Shown: piece by piece, positions 56,001-64,000 of the stretch
Layout: every line of letters begins with the position of its first letter
How positions within the stretch are numbered: the first letter of the stretch is position 1
Source: Dendrophyllia cribrosa
Taxonomy: Eukaryota; Cnidaria; Anthozoa; Scleractinia; Dendrophylliidae
Assembly (NCBI GenBank): GCA_024195265.1
Contig: JAJLRJ010000014.1
Coordinates: 26,701,181 to 26,765,180, forward strand
Direction of reading: 5' to 3'
DNA: 64,000 nt
Position numbers and translations under genes: made by a program
The notes under the pieces: model-generated
Databases searched by the model: none
What the model was told of the DNA's origin: nothing
What the model saw: only the letters and a program-made list of their open reading frames with translations

Positions 56001-57476
56001 CTCTGTATATTTTAGGGTGGGGGTGTGCTACTGGGACTCTGAAACCCTTGCCCTATACCAGACCATGTTCAGCTGATTTTGCTACCCTGTACTAGACGAC
56101 TACGCACCAAAAATCCCTACCTATCCCAGACTTGCTATTTTTAGAACTGTATCACTATAAGCGGAAAAGAATCTGTTAACAATTTTGCCACGATGATTTT
56201 GTTTCTGTTTTGGGAAGGCTCTTTCTCTTCCGAGTTTCAATTTCTATTCTAGACTTAATTCTCCATACCACTAATCAGTTTCCGATAAATGATACCCTAC
56301 TCTAGACCAAAACTCTTCAATTTCTATGCCCTTTTCCAGACTAAACTGCTTGAATACCATACCCTTCACAGCGAACCATACGTATATAGCTTATACATGT
56401 ATATTAGGGAACCCCCAGGGCCAAACTTCCATCCAATCATTAAAATGGCAAGATTGCATGAAAACATTTATCATTGACTTTTCTTTTACAGAACTATGGT
56501 GATGAATCAGATGCTTATGGCCTGATCAACCCCTCACTTTACTGCAATCTTGGAGTTTATGAAAGGGACTTCTTTCAACCTAGAGACCACTATGAGGTAA
56601 AATATGATCTAAATTTATAGCTAACTAACAATAATTTGTTACTTAGCAAAATTAGGAACAGAGATTCGGTTAAGTTTGGAGACTTAATTATTATGCTGCT
56701 TATTTTACAGATCAGAAGAATATTTGATGGCATAGGCGTTGAGATGACTACCGATGCATTTGAAAAGATCTGGGAGCAAGCTAGCACAAGACATCCTACT
56801 GGACTGGTAAATACTACATGTACTTCTTTGTTTTAGAATTTCAGTTTCCTTGTTGCAAATTAGAACAACCTGTGATCTCTCATGTTCTATGATCATTTCA
56901 CTTTGTGAACTATTCCTAAAATGTAATTCACATAAGTGTAAACACAGACTTATCATCCTCTGTTTGTGTAGTGAACTATGCTTGTAAATGGCTGCGTTGT
57001 TTATAAATTTAGCCATTTCTAAATGGATATTTAGAGCTTTGTACAAATTAAACTGCTCTTGCAAGTTACAAAACAAACACAACAACAATGTTCAACATCA
57101 GATTAATATTTTTGAGCAATTTTAATCTCTAAATATAGCAGTTAGTAAAATAGACAATTAATTTATAACTAACGCAGCTGTTTAAAAGCACATGTATACA
57201 GTTCACAGTGCAGGGAGTGGTAAGCCTGTGGAGTAAATATATTTAGTAACACTGTGCTCAACAGCTAAAATTCAGCGTGATTCATTGGTAGTTGTTGGAA
57301 TCACCTATAACGTGTACACTGTACACACACTCATGGACACATTAAAAATTGCATGTAGCTGTGAACTGAGTTTATAGTATAATTTTTCCTTTTTTTGACA
57401 GGTCAGTGTAGAGTCTTTCCGAGGAATAATGGATGAAGTCAATGCCCAGAAACTTGCTGAGACTCAAGCAGCATAG
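50049..57476 (+). CDS. EFHB: EF-hand domain-containing family member B
   Basis: EFHB (CFAP21) is an axonemal microtubule inner protein with EF-hands, also linked to calcium entry in mammals. Thirteen exons: 50049-50099, 50329-50391, 50540-50683, 51364-51463, 52207-52287, 53022-53132, 53573-53702, 54406-54712, 54931-55155, 55713-55916, 56492-56596, 56711-56806, 57402-57476. All phases join, giving 563 residues. A TAG nine codons upstream in frame (50022-50024) fixes the start. Motifs include LRPETVRKFRG, DPNIASHITHG, HDPIKDTLRVPSDHTFG and two calcium loops: residues 328-339 (DKDKSGKISLVE, split by an intron) and 364-375 (DVDGDGQIDYEE). The C-terminus has AVGGWKTSSSQFNAVSGKIR and RRIFDGIGVEMTTDAF. 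Mammalian EFHB is longer at the N-terminus. Confidence 0.9.
51706..51836. mobile_element. Palindromic MITE, second copy of the 7226 family
   Basis: ATGTTGTAGTTCAATTTTAT at the left and ATAAAATTGAACTACAACAT at the right are perfect reverse complements. The inner arms also pair (CCTTGGTTCAACTTTGAT against ATCAAAATTAAACCAACG). It lies in an EFHB intron. Confidence 0.7.
52638..52662 (+). repeat. Poly(G) run, 25 bases, inside SINE
   Basis: It lies at the point where the duplicated SINE body reads CCATCCAGGGGGGAG in its other copy, so it is an expansion of a short native G run. Confidence 0.9.
52775..52868. mobile_element. Small MITE inside the SINE
   Basis: CTAATCTCCTCCCCCGAGA and, as reverse complement of the right end, CTAATCTCGCCCCCAGAG bound a segment absent from the SINE at 59443. 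The flanks GGAAAC and GGGAAC look like a decayed target duplication. Confidence 0.55.
53269..53281 (+). repeat. Poly(C) run, 13 bases
   Basis: A C run at the start of a pyrimidine-rich block in an EFHB intron. Confidence 0.8.
55350..55565 (-). mobile_element. Copy of the TTAA/piggyBac-like MITE family
   Basis: It reads in reverse the same blocks as 39428-39640 (CATTTGAATGGTCACACCA, AGTTAGAACTATGT, CCCTTTAAACTCCCATGAA). It lies in an EFHB intron. Confidence 0.6.
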
Positions 57477-59442
57477 AAAAAAATTTAAAATGTTTTTTGG
57501 TTTTAAAAACACCAACAAGATTTTTATCACCTTAAACTTTATTGCATTTCGTTTGGCTATGAATAACAAAGATAAAAAATAACTTATGTATTTGTAAGCT
57601 TATAGGTAAGATATCGTTACTAGTTTTCCTGGAAAATTATTTCCCGTAACTACATCTGACATGGAAAAGTAAAATAATAACTTGTAAGTAAATAATAATT
57701 AAAAAAACTAATTCACCCTTTAATATTACTCAGAAAAGAATTACAATTTTATTATTAGCAAGATTATTTTCATGCCATAGTAATAAATGAAGAAACTAAC
57801 TTCTTAACTTTGATTGCCTTAATGTAATTACCATTATAATATAATTGATATTATTATTCTCAACTCAATCACTTGTATTAAAAACACAATAATTTCAGCC
57901 ATTGTGATCTTATACAGTTATGTCAAATTCAGCTTCAGTTAATGACACAATAAAGGGTGTGGCAACCTTAATTAAATTGTATATATAAAAAGATGTTTGT
58001 AACAAATATTTTAACAGCTAATATTTTAAGTGAAATAAATGGATTGAAGAAACTGTACACTGTTTTGTTTATTGAGAGTGTGTTAAATCTCTTTGTTCAT
58101 ATCAAAATTTGAAACATGAATAAGCAATAAATGAAAATTGTTGGCTGGCAATTTGAATACAAGTAAGAAAGCTTACTTCACATGGCAATCAAACTTGTGT
58201 TGGCAAATATGAGTTGGTTTGTGTGAATTTCACAAAAATAGTTTGCAAAAAACTTTGTTAAACTGTTTTTAACTGTCGGGAAACTGTTTTCTGACATTCA
58301 CACATATATAATATCTGTAGATCATACAATGATTTTGGACAGCATACATTAGACTAAGTGATCATAAGTTATGTGTATTATATTTTAATTTATTAAATTA
58401 GGTATACTTATTAACCCTGACGCACAACTTATTACATTTAGATACTAGATCAATAATTATACTAGCAGTAATCCCAGATTATGGAGACGCGTTCAAAGTG
58501 ATTCCGGCGGAAATGGGCCCCTGAAAAAAAAAACAATAGGGGCGGCCATTTGGAAGACCGTCCACCAAAAAATCTCAAATTTTACTGCACACAGGACAAC
58601 CAACACGAAATTAGGATAGCATTCTTCGAACGCGATTACTGTTCAGTACAGTGGTTGTGTTTCAGCCTAATTTGATAGAAAAACAAACCAGAAACCAATT
58701 TCTCCCTGCTACTTTCTTCACTTCACCATGTATTAAAAAAATAAGTGACAGCCCCATGGTTTTTTAACTACTTGAACCTAATTTACTTCAATCCTTACTC
58801 CAACTGATTTCTAGTCTTAAATAATGTTTGGCACAACAGTGTCTATTAATGTTTATGTACCTAGACCTATATACAGCTACCAGCTGATTTATTAATGAGA
58901 ATTCAATGCTAAACAGAGAAAATATGATTGTCCTATCAATACCTTTTGTTATTACTTACCATAATATCAAAACATGAATAAATATGCACCCTGGCAGAAT
59001 TTCTTCAAAATTCCCATCCACAAATTTAAATTGCTGCATGCAGGAATAAAAATTTTACAAACAAATATCAACTGGAAATTCAAAATATTACAGCCAACCC
59101 AGTACATAGTGTATGAACTTTAAATACCTCTCTTGAGCAAATGGCCTGCATCAAGCAGATGCTAAAGCCAAAAGCCAAGGGTGTTGGCTTAATACAGGCT
59201 TGACTGTTAAAAAAGTGAAGAGTTGGGAAACAACAAGGGAGGGATACAGAAGTAAAGGGTACTGGAAGCAAGAAGGTATGAACCCTGTCTTCAATCACTA
59301 AATATTAAAGTGTAACCTCATTTTAATGAACTGTCTGGAGTGACTAATTCCATCTACAGACTAGATGGAAACCCCCACCCCCACCCTTGCAAAGAGGCTG
59401 GGTACACCCCTGGCCTGTCAATAAAATATGATCATTGACAGG

Positions 59443-59729
59443 TGCAGTGGTCTAGTGGTTAGCGCATCTGACTTTCAACCTGAAGGTCGGTGGTTTGAGC
59501 CTGGTCTCTGCAGTCATGTTGTTTCCTTAGACACAAAACTTCGCTCCGCATCGTCTCTCTCCACCCAGGTGTATAAATTGGCACTGGCGAAAAAATGCTG
59601 GGGGTAACCCTGTGATGGACAAGCATCCCATCCAGGGTGGAGTAGCAATATTCCTAGTTGCTTCATGCTACAGAAACAGGGTTGAGCTCCGGCCGTGTGG
59701 GCCATCCGTGGCTTGTGTGCAACTTTACC
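59443..59729 (+). mobile_element. tRNA-derived SINE, best copy
   Basis: CATTGACAGG at 59433-59442 and 59730-59739 is a 10-bp target duplication. The head contains TGGTCTAGTGGTTAGCGCAT (pol III A box) and GGTTTGAGCC (B box, 59492-59501) at tRNA-like spacing. A non-tRNA body follows, ending GTGCAACTTTACCC without an A tail. It was probably mobilised in trans by a LINE. It is not a functional tRNA: the acceptor stem does not close. Confidence 0.85.
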
Positions 59730-59776
59730 CATTGACAGGCCAGGGGCGTACCCAGTCTCTTTTTGTCTTTTTGCAA

Positions 59777-59813
59777 GGGGGGGGGGGGGGGGGGGGGGGG
59801 GGTGGGGGGGGGG
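59777..59813 (+). repeat. Poly(G) run, 26 plus 10 bases with one T
   Basis: G26, T, G10, about 40 bases after the SINE target duplication. It produces artificial poly-Gly or poly-Pro frames. Confidence 0.9.
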
Positions 59814-60221
59814 CATCTTGTCCGAAATCAGTCACTCTAGACAGTTCAGTTACACAGGCATTCAAAATGCATGTGTATGTCATGTTCAGGAAGGAAAAAT
59901 TTCTTGAAGTATCAACTATGTAAAATTGCATTAACTTCCTGTTTGATTGAAATAGTCTGCTCCTTTCTCAATTCTTCATTTTTTTTTTCTCGAAAAGGGG
60001 GATTCTGTAACCTCTGGAATCTGCCCCTGCAGGCTACAACATGTTGACTGTATTTAAATAGGTTGGTTGAATAATGCTATAATATACATCTACAACAAAA
60101 TTGCTACTTGAAATTTTGTTCAGATGGAAAAGTGGCTGTTATAACAAGTTAGTCATATCATTAACGCGGTGGTTGTTAATCCGGGTTTCTCTGTATGGCA
60201 ATGCAGTTACAATGTAAGCAG

Positions 60222-63200
60222 TTATTTAGTACATAAAACAAATACAGCAACATAAACATCTTCCAGAGAAGTGACATCTTCAAAATCCCATTTTAAACGC
60301 AACTCCTTCTGAGTACCTTCCGTCACCTGGTCAAACCCTAACGACAAAAGGAATTCCTTGGCTGGGTTGCAGGAGTGAGTCCACACTCTCTGAAATAGTG
60401 GGTCATCAGCTGATGTTATCTTGCCATACATAGTATTCTTCAACTGCAAACACAGGAAAAAAACAACTGGCTATTAAATATGTGCATGTAAAAGTTGCAG
60501 GCTTGTGTTAAATTGTTATTAAGTGTTAAATTGAAGTATTCATTTAACATTCCAGATTTTATTTGCTAATTTATTTAATGGTGACTATTTGGAAACACAC
60601 ATACACTGTATTTACATTGTGGAATTTCTTAATAGGTGTATATATCTTTATGTAAATTTGTGGTAGCTACCACAAAGACATAACATTATTGCATTGCTAT
60701 AACATAATTTGTTACTAATAACAATAACTTTATTACAATACAAAACTAGTAAAGTTACTATATGCTCAACTTACCAGATACAGAAGAGGTTCCATGAACT
60801 GTGAAGTGACTTCTTTTAATGCCTTACATTGTGGTGCTGACAACTCTGTAAAGAAAACAATTCGAAACAACTATGACTTGCAGGTGACCTGTTTATTAGT
60901 GCTGTACAGTTGCAGCTCTTCCTGCAACCACTCCAATAAGCAGCAAGCTCTCTTCAGCTCCCACTATCACAAAACCCCATTTACCAAAATTGTCAGTAAA
61001 ACTCTGGATATGTAACTGAAAGCTCTGACTCATAAATGACCGGTTCTATTTCCTTGTGACAACTTTGACTTCAGTTTTGATACTTTCGAAAATTACTTTA
61101 ATTTACTTTATGTGCTCTAATCTTGGCATACTTGCACTTAGATTTCAAACGCTATTGCTAAGAACTCTGTCTACCTTTTCTTTACCCTAAAAGATACCAT
61201 GATAATAACTGGGGACATTAATTTTTAGCAGTGAAGACCCTTAGAGGTACCAAAACCTTATTCTAATCCCTAAAAGGTATGATGAGTATCCCTGTCACTT
61301 TTCTAAGGGAGTTCCCCTGTGCTGGGGTTTGAACTTTAAACACTTTTAGAAATAAAAGGATAAACATTCCTCAATACCTTACCTACAAGTGCTTCTGCTA
61401 GCCCAGTGCAACAATGTAATATTCCAACTGCACCGTCTTTAGGGAAAGTAATGCTGCCATCTCCAGCTTCTTCTATTTTGAATCCTATTGCAAGTAAAAG
61501 ATCCCTACAACTTTCATAGCCTGCTTCAGCACCAGTTTTGAATTCAGCTAGACTCAGTGGCTTAGGATTCTTGGTGTCAGTAGACGAAAGTGCTTCCTCC
61601 AGCTGTTCAAAAATTCAATTTTAGTACAGTTAAATTAACTGCACTTTTTGATAACATTTGAACTCTGTTTGAACTCCTGGGTTGATGTCATTTAATAAGC
61701 ATTTTGTAAATTCAAATCTCTATAACTCAATAATGCGACATTCAAAACAAGAAATATTTCACCATTTAACTATACAATGTGCGTAGAGTTGATTCTGAAA
61801 ATATGTATTTAAGGGTTATAGGCACTTTAAGTCAAATACCAAGGGTATGCTCGGAGAGGCAACTGACCAGTAAATGGCAAAGAAGGGCAACTGTCTATTT
61901 CTTACGAATACAATGCAATCACATGGTACAACAATTGCAACAAATTTAAATTAAAGCAATTTAAAATACTGACCAGGTCTCTTAGAGGTGCAATCGCTAA
62001 GGGTTGCCCAAGTATCTTCTTGTAAAGATCAACAATCTTTGAACACAGAGGAGACTTGAGAAGGTCATCAAACACTGCTTTCAGTGCCTTATCTAAAAAG
62101 AAAAACAAAGGAAGATAAAACTCTTGAAACATTGAGGAATGTGGCATGAAGATCACAGGGTGTTGATAGGCCTACACAACTCCAACAGTGTTGGCAAAGT
62201 GTTGACCAGGCAGGAGACTTTATCTAAGGGTTTGACAAGCATCTTACCATCCTGCCCATCTGGTTCATCGAAAACACGATGACTCCCTGTGTTGCTTTCC
62301 AAGTTTCCTGCATCTGTTTCATCAGGTAACACAAGCTCAAATGTACCCATAGCAGAATCATACATCATCTCATAACAAGCGTATCCCAGAATAGTGTTAG
62401 TGGGAAGTTCATAAGAGCGATGATGTGTCGCCTGGACCGTCGCCCCCAAGTAAATAGAAAACTTGGGTTTACCAGCATTCACATTGGCATCACCTGGATT
62501 TAAAAAATAACAGTACTGTAATAAATAAAGGACTATTTGAATCTTAAAGGGACAGTCTGTAAAGAAAGATGTACAGAACAAAACAAAGCAAGTAGTTTGG
62601 GGAAAAAGTGCAGGATATCATGCACAGAAATGGATTACAGTTCATCAAATTTGATTTCATGATAGGTGGTTTAGAAAATCAAAATTGTCACTCTGGTGAA
62701 TTCTATATAAGTTCCTGCTTCTTCATTTTTTCTCCCTGTTTCAAGATAACAAAGCAAGTTCCAGACCATGAAAACATGATACATCACCTGCCAAACTCTC
62801 CCTTTAAGGTCTTGGTTTTCACTAACATCATATCAAAATTCAGAAGCAAACAATAGATTTTGATTCCAAAATGTTTATGGAATTGTAGAAAGTTTAAAAC
62901 TACACATCTTGGCCAAATTGTGAATAGTAACTCCATTTCTGATAATAAAATGAGTAGGAAATATAGCTGCACCATCCTAGACCTCCAATACATACTGCAC
63001 ATTAAACCATTTGAAGATGCAACAGACTGTGATTAGCACATTGGAATATCAACCTAACAGTTTTTTTATTGTTAATTGGTATAAGTCCAGATCACTGTAA
63101 TCCTTTTGCATCATTAATTAAATGAAACTGTTCTCTTCATTATAGTTTCTCTCTCAATACTTGTAAGCATATAAGTTAGTATCTGCGGAGATGGCATTAA

Positions 63201-63723
63201 CTTGAATAACAGCGGCCTGACATTTTTTTAAGAAATTATTTATAAGCTTGTGTGACATCTTGTGACATAGCCCCTTGAATCCTTATTAACATTACTCTTA
63301 TAAAAGAGACAATAAAACACTTTAATAATAATTTATTAATTTTTTTACCATAATGCTGAAGCAAAAACAGTCAATACCTTCTTCAAGTGAATTTGAATCA
63401 ACATCTGCATCACAACCAGTTGCAACAGTTTCGTAAACAATACAAAGACTTCGCCTCGGCTTGTGAATTATGTACTGCACAAAGTCGTGTTCCAGATTCA
63501 AAGTTTTGCCTGCTAGTGCCTCGTTCAAGTCACCCCACCCCACTTCTCTTTTTATCACGGTTCCAACATCCATGCTGACAGTAAATGCATCTATTGCTGA
63601 TATGTCTATTCCAAATTCAGTTGCAATCTTTGCTCCCAGTCTGCCATTAACATGAAACTTTGGTTCATTCTTGTAGTTTCGGATGAAAACAGATTTTTTA
63701 ATTTGGCTGCTAATGTCAACAGG
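60222..63723 (-). CDS. GSDME: Gasdermin E-like protein, 3' part (six exons)
   Basis: Gasdermins are pore-forming executors of pyroptosis: a protease cuts the linker and the N-terminal domain forms membrane pores. Exons on the minus strand: 63723-63378, 62493-62248, 62092-61974, 61602-61383, 60845-60775 and 60443-60222 (TAA), 407 residues in phase. The first exons lie right of the window. N-domain signs include [38 protein letters not shown] and [16 protein letters not shown], which align in order with GSDME. The linker carries DETD (62312-62323) and DEPD (62258-62269), both caspase-3-like. The C-terminal part ([19 protein letters not shown]) fits the inhibitory domain, described as PUB-like. 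Family identity rests on motif order; the nearest paralogue was not tested. Confidence 0.85.
62544..62807 (+). mobile_element. MITE copy of TTAAAGGGA family, best preserved
   Basis: TTAAAGGGACAGTCTG at the left and, as reverse complement of the right end, TTAAAGGGAGAGTTTG are TIRs of a 264-bp element in a gasdermin intron. The interior matches the copies at 4611 and 36813 (GGATTACAGTTCATCAA). Confidence 0.7.
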
Positions 63724-64000
63724 CTAAAACATAAAGGAAAGAATAATTAATGGGCAGTATTGGTTATTACACTGATGCTATTCTAAATCACATAACATAG
63801 GTTAGCTGGCTTGTGGGGTGCACAACATTATACCTAAATGTACTTTTTAGATCATGTCATATTTCACAATTTCCTGCCATATATGTTGTGTGGATTGTAA
63901 TATATTTTATGGCAATAAGGAAAATAATTATAGCATAAGATTGTAGGTCCTTTGTTGCTAAGTAGCAAATCAGATTACACATAGCACTAGCAGCATTGGC

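Larger units (their letters stand above)
57477..60221. other. Intergenic region between two convergent genes
   Basis: It contains the EFHB 3' UTR (AATAAA-type signals near 57954 and 58035 are candidates), AT-rich sequence and a SINE with adjacent poly(G). I see no coding sequence. Confidence 0.6.

Noticed and set aside
59443..59515. A tRNA gene
   Set aside because: A and B boxes are present but the acceptor stem does not close, and the unit continues into a SINE body with a target duplication.
59514..59931. Poly-Gly and poly-Pro frames near 59.8 kb
   Set aside because: Produced by the G run next to the SINE; both strands give similar artefacts.

Overview
The window looks like nuclear DNA of an anthozoan cnidarian, most likely a stony coral. 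The basis is short conserved exons split by AT-rich introns with GT-AG borders, animal genes (importin beta-1, KLF6/7, EFHB, a gasdermin E-like protein), a Penelope-like element with a GIY-YIG domain, and many small terminal-inverted-repeat (TIR) elements. The species assignment is inference; no database was searched.

Layout. 857-18560 (+) holds the last ten exons of importin beta-1 (KPNB1); the 5' part lies left of the window. Its last intron (8748-18391) carries a 9.2 kb nest of mobile DNA: an inverted pair of Penelope-like copies with one 13-bp target duplication, and inside one copy a 7352-bp foldback-type element (9150-16501) with an 8-bp target duplication, 184-bp identical TIRs and long inverted arms of a 9-bp repeat. 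18561-29710 has no host gene but many nested MITEs and a broken Jockey/CR1-type LINE. 29711-30795 (+) is a two-exon KLF6/7 gene. 30796-44965 is AT-rich and has no recognised gene. 44966-48992 (-) is a two-exon aldo/keto reductase whose intron holds two TIR elements. It is divergent from EFHB (CFAP21-like), a 13-exon gene at 50049-57476 (+), and an X-box-like motif lies between them. 60222-63723 (-) holds the last six visible exons of a gasdermin E-like gene, convergent with EFHB and continuing past the right edge.

The host genes do not form an operon or one pathway: they cover nuclear import, transcription, redox metabolism, cilia and pyroptotic pore formation. The most unusual object is the foldback element. 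The sequence lets the order of insertions be read (intron, then Penelope-like element, then foldback element, then repeat expansion), and its arms show higher-order repeats near 1.86 kb. The gasdermin linker carries two caspase-3-like DxxD motifs.

Exon borders were read by eye from splice sites, codon phase and family similarity; the phases add up through every gene reported. The long uninterrupted reading frames between 9.2 and 16.5 kb are a by-product of the 9-bp repeat and are not genes.
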